From positions 35,747,102-35,811,101 of the forward strand of contig NC_134850.1 of the NCBI RefSeq assembly GCF_965363235.1: a DNA stretch of 64,000 nt. Reading direction: 5' to 3'. Source of the stretch: Mytilus galloprovincialis (taxonomy: Eukaryota; Mollusca; Bivalvia; Mytilida; Mytilidae). Shown here in pieces: positions 21,899-34,600 of this stretch. The first letter of the stretch is position 1. Every line of letters starts with the position of its first letter. Both the position numbers and the translations under genes were made by a program. The notes under the pieces are model-generated. The model ran no database searches. It saw only the letters and a program-made list of their open reading frames with translations, and was not told the origin of the DNA.

Positions 21899-22134
21899 AA
21901 TATGTTCAATATCTATGGTTTTGTTGCAATTCGGATTTGAGGCAGAGAGCTCTACTAGCTTGTGAGAAAAAGTATAATAAAAAGTACCAACTCAACGAAT
22001 AGGTACGTGCATAAAAATTTGACCAAGCCAAACACTAGACTATTTTAATTCATAGAACGACTTGAAAACAACAGCCATATCCATGATTTGATTTTTGCAT
22101 TATCCAAAGAAAATGGTGGATCAATTACATATAA

Positions 22135-22180
22135 GAAGTTGTGGTACGAGTGCCAATGAGACAACTCTTCATCCAAGATA
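22135..22180 (-). repeat. Family E end scrap
   Basis: AAGTTGTGGTACGAGTGCCA and ATGAGACAACTCTTCATCC match the left end of family E at 11580. Confidence 0.45.
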
Positions 22181-22279
22181 TCTTGATGATATTTTCCGTT
22201 AAATAATCATATACTAACAAAATTTACCCGAAGAAACCTATTTTAACTTAATCTAACATAACAGCAGTTGTTGTCCTTT

Positions 22280-22460
22280 TTTTAGATTTAGACATTTCAA
22301 ATTCTAAAGGGGAACTCCATACTTAGATTTACGACAAGAGAGACGATTTCTCATTCCCTATTTCTTATTTGCCTTTAACTGCCCTTTAATAGCAGATTTA
22401 TTCCTGTATTGCTATGAATTTAACTGTATGACAATACGTCATCGTTACATTTGGTTGATA
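22280..22460 (+). pseudogene. Penelope-like reverse transcriptase remnant
   Basis: Plus-strand translation gives FLDLDISNSKGELHT, then IYDKRDDFSFPI, and shortly after IADLFLYCYEF. These are blocks of the same reverse transcriptase as at 6572-7240, but their order is scrambled (IADLF should precede IYDKR). It is a rearranged, inactive fragment. Confidence 0.55.
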
Positions 22461-22469
22461 CATTCAACA

Positions 22470-24880
22470 ATACCTATCAAATTACCTAGAGTTTTGTTAT
22501 CGACATTAAGAGACACTCACACGCAGTCAATGTCATTATGCACTTCAGTAGTGTAGTATGTCTGATACAAAAGGAGTTCTAATATAAATGGCATTGATGT
22601 TCAGGACCTGAAAATATACTAGTATATAATATTTGCAAGAAGATACGTAATAAGGAAAATTATTGATTACTTGGTTTCTATGAATAAATTTGAAACTCGT
22701 ATAGTCGTCATACTGAACAGTAAATATCGAAATATGTTTGTGAAATTAAAACTTAAATACTTACATACCTAGACTAATAAAAGATTCGCTTATCAGGGTA
22801 TATAGGGTTCTTGAAGTGGTTAACCGATATTCATATAAACTGTAAATAGGGAACGGTAAACTTAGACGATTCACTCAAGGCCAGTATGCCATTTTAATTG
22901 TATAATGCAAATATTTGAATTAAAATGTCAATACTCTAACCTTACTATTAATGCTGTAAAACAATAAAAGGTCGCCTACTTAGTGTTTACGGTAACACAA
23001 ATTGCACTGAGTACCCAATTGCACTGAACAAAAATAGATGCGCAAATCTTATAGTTTTATTTGAGACTAATAAATTTGTTTTTGTACGATTTGACATTAT
23101 ACACGTATTTCAGAATCAGTAAATACATTTAAATATGAACACAAAGTTCACAGTATATCTCAACAGATAAAGTATTTACTGTAGAAGTCAGATCTATAGA
23201 AACGTTAAAAAAGTTCATCTTTTAAAAATGAGCAAATAATATATGTTACAAGCATCAACTTCTTAAAAGAGGATTGGTAAGCATGGACTAATGTCAAATT
23301 ATTCTAAATATTTGAGGAATTAGAACAAAATATCTGTAATACGATTTTTAAGGTTGTGAATTTAAGCATGGATGCAATTTAGGTACTCCCTTTTACAGAA
23401 TCATGGATCGTTTGAAATTGAATTCAGACCCATTTTTCTATGATTCATTACAAATTCAAAATTAAAACGGAGTAACTATATAGTAAAATAGGATACATCT
23501 ACAAAATAAACCCAGAACAAAAACTTGTGTTTGGAGCATAAAAAAAAACAGATGAAAAAACTCTCAAAATAGGTACAATTTGGTACCCTCACATTAAACA
23601 TTTAAAGGGCTGTTCAGCTTTAAGGTGAAAAAATATCGTAATGGTTTCTTCGGAACAATGTGTCTCGCCTAAAAATGTTGCTGATAGTGTAACGGTCAAA
23701 TATTGACTTTAAAAAAGAGTCCATGTATCAACAAAATACAGTATTTACAGTGACTTGACTGTTAGTGTTGCTATTCACCAATTGCAACTCATTCAAAATT
23801 TTGACCCAATTGCAATTTGTTTTATTAAATCAAATTGTTCAACTGGTCAAAAATTTGAACAAACTGTTCAGCCAAAATGTGAAAGTGCAAGGTGATAAAA
23901 TAAATCATACTTACAATCCTATAAGTCTGTAACTCCACTGTATTGATGTAATTCCTAAATCAGTCTATCAATCTGTATAGTTATATTACAGCCATTACCA
24001 TACTAAAGGTGAACTGTTTTATTTTGAATTGCTATAAAAATGTCAAAACTAAGCTTTTATAGAGTTTTTCTTTCGAAAAGTATTCTATATTTATAAGTAT
24101 CACACATTATGTGTATGCAAGTTTCTTATGTTGGGAAATTTCTGTCTGTTTTGTGTTGTCTGCTCTTGATCTCATTTCATGAGATAAAACAATATTACTG
24201 CAGTAAACCTAGGACTATGGATAAAGAGACTTTAAACTCAGGTCTTGTTTTTTTTTTTACCTTCCAAAATTTCCCTGTGGCTTGTTTTTTGCATGTTTAC
24301 ATGTATAGTTATGTTCTACTAAACAAAGCTACAGACGAAGGCATAGTTTTAGTTGGGTAATTTCCATATCAATTTATAAACTTAATATCAAGTTGTTATT
24401 CTTATGTCCAAAGAAGAAGAATTTTAATTTTTCAGGCATATTCTTTGAAAACATGTAATGTAAATTCAGAAATTTTTGCTTGCATTTATTATTGCGATTT
24501 TCTCATTCCAATGTGATTTAAATTTTTGCAATATTTAGAAAATTCATTTAATTCATGTAAAAAAAATCAAAATGAGAGTTTAATTTATTGCGCAATAATA
24601 AAAACATCTCAATAATTTCTGAATTTACAGTATTTCAGTTCTAAAAAACTACACCTTTTTTTTCAAACCGTCTAACCGTTTTGTTCAAGGTTATGGTTGT
24701 CTTCCTTATATTATTTAACATCTAACCCCTTATTTTATTGATTTTGTATTTACATTGTGTCATAGATCAAATTTATTAATTCAGTGTATGTTCACTTGTT
24801 TTTGTTAATGATATTTCTTTTGATTGCCTTTAAGCCCTTTCTATGGATATTTTACAGTGTGTTTTTCTATGTTGTAATGT
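22470..24880. other. No gene seen
   Basis: AT-rich. The frame at 24109-24360 has no recognisable domain. I see no exon with convincing splice sites. Confidence 0.4.
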
Positions 24881-24889
24881 TACACTATT

Positions 24890-25215
24890 GTTTCAGGAAA
24901 GGGTAAAGGTTGGTACCTTTATAAACGTTCAAACCTGCTGGATTTGTTTGCACCTGTCCTTGGTTAGGAATCTGATGTTCGGTGGTAGTTGTTTGTGGAT
25001 GTGGTTCATAAGTGTTTTTTGGTTTTTTATATTTATTCGACCATTGGTATACCTGTTTGAATGGTTTCATACTAGTTACGTTTGGGGCCCTTCATATCTG
25101 GCTGTTTGTTGTGCGCTCTGTGTTGAAGACCGTACTTTGACCTATACTTGTTTACTTTTACAAATTGTGACTTGGATGGAGAGTTTTCTCATTGGCTCTC
25201 ATACCACATCTTCTT
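24890..25215 (+). repeat. Repeat family E, long diverged copy
   Basis: Ends with the family signature (GAAGACCGTACTTTGACCTAT, CATTGGCTCTCATACCACAT). The 148-codon frame at 24843-25289 is entirely a translation of this repeat, rich in Trp, Phe and Cys, and is not counted as a gene. Confidence 0.5.
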
Positions 25216-25535
25216 ATATCTATTGTCATTTATTTATGTCAGAAAGAAATTTTGGAATGATTTTTTTGCATTTGGTATCAAGTTTTTAACATAAATATTT
25301 CAGACACTATTTTTTGTTAAATGGGGGTTAAATTTGCATTGAAAAAAAGGCATTTCCTTCTGGGGCGTAGAAGGGTCCTTTTGTAGTGCACGCCAACCAG
25401 GGCGGGTTGGGGGGGATTGCCCCCCCCCCATGATTTTTTTTTGGCTAGACGCAAAATGGTGCGTTCTGAGGGCCTAAAATTGGTTTGAATAGCAAATAAA
25501 TAAGACTGTATTTAATAATTTTTTATTGAGAAACA

Positions 25536-25862
25536 TCAAAAATCTGCCCTTCCTTTTTTAGCTGCAACAAAAACGTTCATGGCCTTGTCTAAATTGACCT
25601 GAAATTCACGATGGATGTGCATTAAACCCAAAGCTGACAATCTGTCATTTCTCATTGTGGAACGGATGTACGTTTTCAAACCTTTCAGTACGCTAAACGG
25701 CCTTTCAGTTGTAGCACTAGCAACGGACATTGTTAGAACACACAGTATTAATTGTATCAATAGACGGATACAATGCGGGATTAACGATATCAAGCGTTTG
25801 ACACAGTGTTGTCGGCACTTTATCACTAGGTAGGATTCGACAGCGAGCTCGCCAGCATTCAA
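25536..25862 (-). pseudogene. hAT transposase C-terminal dimerisation domain
   Basis: Residues 45-85 carry the hAT_C signature: SVASATTERPFSVLKGLKTY followed by IRSTMRNDRLSALGLMHIHR. This is the dimerisation region of hAT transposases, near ZMYM1/TTF-type relatives. The first 40 codons have no hAT similarity that I can see. No catalytic domain is attached. Confidence 0.7.
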
Positions 25863-26217
25863 CCTCTTTCTTGAAGTCTTGAATGCGTTGACGCCTTATT
25901 TCGACAGGAAGGTGTCAAAACAGAACAATATGAAGTAGCCTTTCAAAATATCACAATAATTTAAAGAGGGAATTCAGATTACCGTTATCGTAAATTACGC
26001 ATAAAAGAGGGGCGAAAGATACCAAAGGGACAGTCAAACTTGTATAAAGGTTACTGTAATTCATTAAATTGTTTAGGGTGGGATCCAAAGTTGCGAGATA
26101 AAAATGGAACAAAAGTCAATTGGTTATGTTTTGCCAAAATTATGTACGAAATTTACAACCCTTATATCCAAACAAAGACGTAGGTTTACTGCAGCCCTGT
26201 TAGTTCCACGAAGCGCA

Positions 26218-26638
26218 TTATATATTTTTTTTTATTGAAATAGAGTTAATATACCTTGTCGGAAATTTGAAGGTGTGGACATCTTTCCATTTGTCGGTCA
26301 AAAGTTGTAATTTTACATCTTTTCCTAAGGATGTCGAATCTTTCAACAAAGAAATATCTGGATAAGATGGTCCCAGATTTTTTTGTACTGGCTTTGACAT
26401 TGACACTGATGTGGCGCTAAAGCTAAGTTCTGACATCGTCAATTTTTGACGTTTCAGAGTCTATATTGTCCTGATTTGTTGCTGGTTGTGTTTCTGCATG
26501 ACTATCACTGTTGGTACTGTTAGTCGGCGTTTTAGTGAAAAAATCGTCTAAAGTTTGCCATTTAGGCTTGTCACGCTTTGAACTGCTCATGTTTATGTTG
26601 CTTTTTATGCTTTTTACGTTGAGTACCGGAAAATTCAC
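26218..26638 (-). pseudogene. hAT transposase N-terminal remnant, frameshifted
   Basis: Two overlapping frames (26638-26423 and 26442-26218). The first has KPKWQTLDDFFTKTPTNS and a Ser/Thr/Asn-rich linker, the second SYPDISLL and KWKDVHTFKFPTRY. The arrangement matches the start of ZMYM1/TTF-like hAT proteins. A frameshift at about 26430 separates them. Confidence 0.5.
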
Positions 26639-26869
26639 GCAAATAAATTAAAAACGATTTCGGTCAGAGTTGATTTTACATATGGAAATATTATTGTGAC
26701 GTTATTAAAATAGTTATACTGTATCGTTTTCTAATTTGCTTGGTTAAGTTAAATTTTATATTTCTTACTCGTTTGTATTTTTATTTTCCGGCGTAAATTA
26801 TTTTTTTAGACCCCCCGATGTGCACGCCATGGCGTGACAGCGTATATGGAGCTACGCCCCAGTCCTTTA

Positions 26870-27830
26870 TTAAAAAAATATCAAAATATACTCACCCCTT
26901 TCACTGATTATTTTAACCTTAATTATGGATTAATTACAGATGATTGTTGCACATATTTTATAAGTAAAATAGATCCCACTTTGATTTTTTTATTCATACT
27001 GTAGGTTTTCGTTTGTCTTTTTTAATACATTTAATTTATTAATAATCATCCTTGAGGCATAATTTACAGGTCTTTTCATGCTATATAAATGAACAATAAT
27101 TCTCCACTTGCTGTACGTAGTATATTACAATTTATCTACAAATACATAATTGTATCTTTATATATTGTTCTATCCAAAGAATAGCTTTGAAATATTCGTT
27201 CTATAGGTGGACATAAAATCATTATTATCATATTCATCAAAGCTTGTGTTTGCTTATGGATAGTATTTTTGAATGCTGCCGTTCATACATCATAACTTTG
27301 TGACTATTATTGTGTATCAATGTTGGCATCAAGAAAAAATAAATTTATCATTCTTCAACATTTATTACTCTCAATTAAATTATCACTTAACAAAATCTTT
27401 ATTGCAATAATCTTCTAGTTGCACTAATAAAATGAAATGTTATAAAAGGCATTCAATCAAAGGCAATAAAATTGACTGTAAAAAGCAAGAAAATGCTTTT
27501 TTGCAAACATTTCATATAACTGCCTAAACCTTTGTATATTCACCTGAATATCAAGTTATAATTTTAAAAACAAATAACTTGATGTTTCATTGCATAAAAA
27601 AAAGACCCAACTAACGCATATCTTTTTCAAAGTTGAAAAAATTACTTCACTTTTGGCTAAAGTTCATATTGTACTTGAGTCAGCCTTGAAACTTAAAAAT
27701 AAGTTCAATGTACAATATATATATCTATAACTATTACAGGTGAGAAAAATATATAAAAATCTATTGTACAGCATCAGCTGCACCTCAAATGAAGCATTTT
27801 ACAAAGATAATTGAAAGAGCCAACAATTAA
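26870..27830. other. No gene seen
   Basis: AT-rich sequence between the hAT remnant and a Penelope-like tail fragment. No exon or shared repeat recognised. Confidence 0.45.
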
Positions 27831-27832
27831 GA

Positions 27833-27975
27833 AATGCCTGACAGCTGCCCATCTCCTGGTGAGGATTTTTTTCGCTGTGTTGCAGACCTTTTGGTGGCCT
27901 TGACCTGTTTTCTGCCCTTTGGTCAGATTGTTGTCTCTTTGATACATTCCCAATTTCCATTCTCAATTTTATTCA
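27833..27975 (+). repeat. Penelope-like 3' tail fragment
   Basis: GGTGGCCTTGACCTGTTTTC, TTGTTGTCTCTTTGATACAT and the terminal CCATTCTCAATTTTAT match the 3' end of the family (compare 32575-32653). The 88-codon frame here is repeat translation. Confidence 0.65.
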
Positions 27976-27979
27976 GAAC

Positions 27980-28690
27980 TCTGATAGTTATTTCCCTTTG
28001 TATCAAGTTTATTAGACACATATACATCAATATCTGTATCTTTTTAACATATATAATTGTAGGACATTCATGGCAGGTAAGGATAAAGCAGGAATCCTAA
28101 CAACATCAATAAATATATTAATTATAAAAGTAAATGCAAATAAATCATCTTTTAAAATATCACATATGAGTATAAAAAATATATATGCTTACACTAAATT
28201 AATCTTTCATTCTTTGGATTTGTGAAAGACAAAAACAGCTGGAAACTGGTTTTATTTTTGATGTTTATTCCTAAAACAAATTTTAGTAAACTAAATGATA
28301 TAAGGAAGGGAAATGTTCAAATAAGCAAATATTAAAGCTTTAACAAGGGACAATCAAAAATAGAAATATCAAAGTATGTTAAGATAATAACCTCCTTTAT
28401 TTTAGTAGCAAATAGTTTCATAAGAAACATAGCAACAATTGAGGCTTTCAAGCAAATTGGCGTGTAACATGGAGATCTGATATATATTCAACATCTAACC
28501 TTTCAAATTAAGAAAAAATCCAAAGAAAAACAAATTAATTTGGTGTGGACTAACTTACAAATTTGACTAGCATAACTGGGCAATATTATAATAAATAAAT
28601 TATACTTCATTCTCATATTTGTACCAACAGCTAAAAAATTCTGAGTAAAAGCATTATCAGGATTTCAATTAAAATACCACTAGTAATCAC
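27980..28690. other. 3' flank of the LEKR1-like gene, no separate gene seen
   Basis: AT-rich sequence downstream of the LEKR1-like stop codon, probably including its 3' UTR. A minus-strand AATAAA occurs near 28396, but the transcript end cannot be fixed. Confidence 0.35.
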
Positions 28691-28699
28691 ATTACAGTA

Positions 28700-31600
28700 T
28701 CATGATTTTCTGCCTAAAATGTTTGCTATCCTTTTTCTAGTGTCTGCTATAGATCCGCCTTTCATTTTTCCTTGAGGCTTAGCAGCATCACCGACATATG
28801 AAACCGAACTATGAGAACTGCTGACCGTTGCTGAGCTCATTGTTGATATCTCTCTTGATTGTACTGGCGGTGTTTTCAGTGGGTTTAAACTTTTCGATGA
28901 TGATGTGTAGGTCCCTTGTCTATTTAAATTTTTATTATTTTGTTTATTAAGATCATCATTAGAAGTTCTCCTTGCACTGTTTATATCACTAACAGAAGTG
29001 TTTCTAGCACTATTCATGTTTTCTGTAGTTGCTGTATTGTTGTTCACTGTACTAACAGATTTCAGCGACATGTTACTATCTGCAGTAGACTGTCTTGGAA
29101 TACTGCCTCCACTGTACCCACCTATACAACACAATGCATAATTTTCAATATAGATCAATATAAAACACTCTGAATGAACAAAAAAATATCCTTATCTGTC
29201 CAAGTTGAGTAAGATAATTATCTGCCAAAGCTAATCCAGTGAATACTGGATGTTGTCTCTTCAAATACCTATAACAACTAATCTTACAAAACATCTATAT
29301 ACTGTAAATTCAGAAATTATTTTAGCGTTCTTTACTATTGCAAAACATGGGATTATGTAATATAAGTATTGTAATAATAAGAATTCTTATTTTGATTTCT
29401 AATACTCATATCTCTATGCAGCTTTACATAAATTAGGCTGTTAGTTTTTCTTTTTTGAATTGTTTTACATTTCAGACCCTTTTATAGTGACTATGCGATA
29501 TGGGATTTGTTCATTGTTGAAGGCTGAATAGTGACCTATAATTGTTAATTTCTGTGTCATTTGGTCTCTTGTGGAGAGTTGTCTCATTGGCAGTCAAGAA
29601 GGAAAATTTCTATGAGTAAACTTCTTCCTTAGTAATCACAATTTAAATTTTAATCAATCTTTCCCTGGTAAAATGTCAATGATTACATTGTTAAAACAAA
29701 AAGATTTATATATTTTTTCAAGATATGCATAATTAACATTTACTTTAAATCTTTAAACATGAATATTCAATATTAATTTAACTTCAGTCTGATAACTTGG
29801 TTCAATAAAACAGGGAAAATGTTTATTATTTGCTGGACCCTGCAAGTGTCAAATTTTAAAGAGCTACCTGCTGGTTTCTTTAGTTTCAGAAGTTCTGTCC
29901 TTGCAGTACTCAGTGCTTCTGTCAACTCAAACCTTTCCTCCACTTCCCTTTGTACAGTTTCTTGTAAAAACTTCACCTGTAAAAACAAAACTCTATTTGC
30001 AATTGATTTTGTCAAAGCTATTCATATTATTTTCTTGGTAAAAATCCAGGGTAGTTTAAGAAAGTTATTAAAATTTTAAAAACTTTAACCACAGAGTGAA
30101 TGTAATGTTTCCTGGCAGAAAAACTAAGTCTATTTATAAGTAAAATACAGAAAAAATGGAATTTTATTTTTACAAAATTTACTTCTGGATACTATCTTAT
30201 GAACATAAACAAGTTTCTGTCCAAGTTTGGCAAAAATCCAGGATAGTTCAAGAAAGTTATTAAAATTTCAAAAACTTTAACCACAGAATGAATATTTGTG
30301 GACGACGCCGACGAAATGTAGGATCGCTATGTCTCGCTTTTTCGACTAAAGTCGTAGGCTCGACAAAAACCGGACATGCAATTCCACCAAATGTAATTAT
30401 AAAGTTTAACTAGTATATTTGAATAATATTTTTTTTATATCAATACTCTAATATATTCATGCATTTCTACATTTTAATATTTCTTAATCCACAGTGCATG
30501 TATTTTTCTCAACAATTACTGACCATGTACTAAAAGAGAAAGAAATATTATCATGATACCAAAGCACACTTGTATCTTTGACATAAAAAACAAAAAAGTT
30601 TTAGGTTAGAACTGTATTCGTGGTAAACAAATTTCACATTTTATTCATACATGTAGCTATCTGTACAATCAACAATCTGATATTTTCCACATACCTCATT
30701 TTTTGTTGTTTTTAATAAATCAGACTTTTGAGTAAGTTCCTCTCTAGCCTCCTCTAACTCCTCATGAGTTTCTTTGAGCTGTATTTTCAGGTCAGCCATC
30801 TTTTCATCGCTCCCATGATCTAACCGAGCTGTAATTTAAATTAAATAATATTTTAATCAATATGTATTTGAAAAAAAAGCAAAAATTAGACACATAATTT
30901 TTTCTTCTTCCATAACTGTTTCTATGGTGTATTTGTTAATATCTGTGTTGAGCATCAATAAGTAATGAAAAAATATATAAAATACATAATATCGAAATTT
31001 TTATAATTACAATATGTTATTGTCATCAATACTTATACTTTTTTTTCAAATACATATTTCAATGCTAAAAATGTAGCAGAAAATTCATCATACCTTGACA
31101 ATGAATTGTCATTCAGCAGTCATGACAATTTATAAAAAGACTTGATGCATCCTTTATGGATTTTTCATAATGGAAGGCTGACCTTAATTATAATTACCTC
31201 ATATAAAAGATTATTTCAGCTAAGCTTTATTGTCAAAATAAAATCATTGGCAGATTAGGAAGGCGGGATCAGGGGTTAGAAACCTCCCCCTTTTTTTTTA
31301 CATTCAATGCATTTCAATGGGGACATACATGTATAGTTGGAAGAACCACCACCTGGGTTATGAACCCCCCTTATAAAAATGGCTGGATGCACCCCTGAAA
31401 ATGCAGCAATAATAAGTACTTAAGAATGTAGTTTTACCTAATCTATCCTCTAAATCTCTAATAATTGATTTTAAACTTTCAATTTCTCTTCTCAAAGATT
31501 CTTCTGTCTCCTTAGCTCTAGTTTTATTATCAGCTAAGAGTTTCTGCAGATCCCTGATTTCAGCTTTGTACCTATTTTCCACATCATTTAGCTGTGATTT

Positions 31601-34600
31601 TAACTTAAAATAAAATGTGAATAGTGAAAGCATGCAGAAATTTGTGAATATATATCAAGTGAAAAAGAAATATACCAACTGGTTAGTTCTGCTCTATTTT
31701 TACAAGAAAACAAATCCCATGGTGAAAAGAATCATTGAAAGATGTTCATAAAGGTATAATGATATGTAACAACGTATTAGATTTTAGCGAGAGAAATTTG
31801 TGTATTACTGAAAAATTATTACACCAGGGTTTTTTATGGTAATATTCTTTACAAAGCACAAAAATGTCATTTTTCACCTCAAAAGCTTACAAAACCTTTA
31901 AACAGACTTATGAAGAAGGATATAGTAATGATACTGTTGTCAGGTTATTAAAGATTGCATATTTTGGTTTTAATATTGATTCACTTATAGCCTATAGGGT
32001 CTTTGCATCGGAACTAAACACATTTATTTTAAAAAAAAACAGTTGTTGGCATGACACAGGTTATGTTCTTCTCATATATTTTATGAAAGTATGATACTAA
32101 ACCGTTAATGGGAGGGATTTTGCCTGATATTCATATGATGAAGACATAATCTTTCAATCAGTTTAATTGAGGTCTGGAGCTGGCATGTCAGTTAATTGCT
32201 AGTAGTCTGTTGTTATTTATGGATTATTGTCATTTTATTTATTCTCTAGATCTTTTGTAACATCTTCTGACATCAGACTCGGACTTCTCTTGAACTGAAT
32301 TTTAATGTGCGTATTGTTATGCCTTTACTTTTCTACATTGGCTAGAGGTATAGGGGGAGGATTGAGATCTCATAAACATGTTTAACCCCGCCGTAATTTT
32401 GCGACTGTCCCAAGTCTTTGTTAGTCTTGTATGATTTTTAATTTTAGTTTCTTGTGTATAATTCGGAGTTTAGTATGATGTCCATTATCACTGTACTAGT
32501 ATACATATTATTTAAGGGGCCAGCTGAAGGACGCCTACAGGTGTGGGAGTTTCTCGCTACATTGAAGACCCATTGATGGCCTTCGCCTGTTGTCTGCTCT
32601 ATGGTCGGGTTGTTGTCTCTTTGACACATTCCCCATTTCCTTTCTCAATTTTATAATGATATGAAATGATAAAACAGTAAAAATGGTCTAAATCAGTCTA
32701 CTGCAAACCATCCTATTTTGTATAATAAAAAAGTAAAAACTCAGAAATATGGGCCAAATTGTCTTACTGCAATTCTTTTTTTATAAACCTGATATAACTA
32801 TGCATAAAAATTGTGAAAAACTTACATGCAGCATAAATTGATCAATAAAAAAAATTATATACATGTAGACAAACAGTTCACATGCAAATTATTACACCTT
32901 ATGACATACAAATCTGTTTACTTACATGTATCTAATCTGTTGAAATCTTTATTGCTACTTTTCAACAATTGAATAGTTAATCATTTAGTATACATAAAGA
33001 AATTCTTACCATTGATTCCTGGTTTTTAGTAGAACCTTGATATTTTTCTAATAATTCTTGATATTTCTGTTTCTCTATCTGCATTTCCTGTAAGATAGAA
33101 ATTTATTTTTTCAACTAAAATGATTACATTTAAATTTATTTTTGATAAAAAAAATATAAAACAAGAATCTGTCCAAAGTACACGGATGCCCCACTTTAAC
33201 TATCAATTTCCATGTTCAATGGATCGTGAAATTGGGAAAAAAATCTAATTTGGCATTAAAATTAGAAATATCATACCATAGGCAACATTTGTACTAAGTT
33301 TCAAGTTGAATGGGCTTCAACTTCATCAAAAACTACCTTGACCAAAAACTTTAACCTGAAACTTGCACTTTCATTTTCTATGTTCAGTGGACCGTGAAAT
33401 TGGGGTAAAATGTCTAATTTGGCATTAAAATTAGAAAGATCATACCATAGGCAACATGTGTACTAAGTTTTAAGTTCATTAGACTTCAGCTACATCAAAA
33501 ACTACCTTGACCAAAAACTTTAACCTAAAGCAGGACAGACGGACAAACAGAAGGACGAACAGATCAAACATTATGCCCATAAATATAGCATAAAAATCTG
33601 ATTTGCTATCACTCTGACAACCTCTTGTTGATGTTGTATGTATTGGAAGTGTCTTAATTTAACTTTAAAAGTTTTGAAGTATGTATGTTGAATAAATCCA
33701 TTGAAAATACTATTTCCCTTCATTATCTAATATTTTTGGAGCAAACCACTTCCGTGATGTTGTGTAAGTGTGCTTGCATATTTAAGTAGAGAAGGCTATA
33801 GGTTTGAAACCTGGCTTTTTCAATTCCAAGGCTTTAAACTTAATAGTTCTCTGCCATAAGATTATTTTTTATCCTCCACCTACGATACCACCTACGATAG
33901 TAGAGGGGCATTATGTTTTCTGGTCTGTGTGTCTGTCCGCTCGTTCGTCTGTTTGTTTGTTCGTCTGTCTGTCCCGCTTCAGGTTAAAGTTTTAGGTTAA
34001 AGTTTTTGGTCGAGGTAGTTTTTGATGAAGTTGAAATCCAATCAACTTGAAACTTAGTAAACATGTACCTTATGATATGATCTTTCTAATTTTGATCCCC
34101 AAATTAAAGTTGTTACCCCATTTTCACGGACCACTAAACATAGAAAATGATAGTGCAGATGGGGCATCCGTGTACTAGGGACACGTTCTTGTTTATCATT
34201 TATTTGTGTCCTGACAATTTTTCAATATTACAAAGACCATAACTCCTCAGCAATAAAAGGGACAATCATTGAAATTGAAATTGACCTCCATTTTGTCATC
34301 AGTAACAACATATTAAATTGAAAAGCTTTGGTTGAACCGTCCATGAGTAAAAACACTGACACAACTAGAAACACCATATTTCAATCTTTCATGAACCATA
34401 ACTCCTGAATGGTGAAGTAAAAATCGTCAATATTAAACTAGACCTCCATGTTGTCATCAGTAACATCATATTAAAATTTGTAAAGCTTTGGTTGAACAGT
34501 TCATGAGTAAAAACATGGACACTGTTTGACTGACTCCCACTTGCCATATATCCCTAAATCAATAACCTATTTTTCCTTCAGAAATCTGGATAATATTTTT

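Larger units (their letters stand above)
25360..26862 (-). mobile_element. hAT transposon remnant, internally deleted
   Basis: Ends share CTGGGGCGTAG in inverted orientation (25360-25370 and 26852-26862). The left subterminal region carries the G/C tract GGGCGGGTTGGGGGGG and CCCCCCCCC typical of some hAT elements. Coding remnants on the minus strand are the N-terminal part (26638-26218, two overlapping frames) and the C-terminal dimerisation domain (25862-25536). The catalytic core between them is missing, and a family F scrap sits inside (26002-26042). No clear 8-bp target duplication was found. Confidence 0.65.

Noticed and set aside
24843..25289. 148-codon plus-strand frame
   Set aside because: Coincides with a diverged family E repeat; composition is repeat-like (Trp, Phe, Cys rich) and no domain is recognisable.
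33804..33995. 63-codon frame with Ser/Val/Cys-rich end
   Set aside because: Translation of the simple GTCTGTC/GTTTGTT tract in repeat family G.
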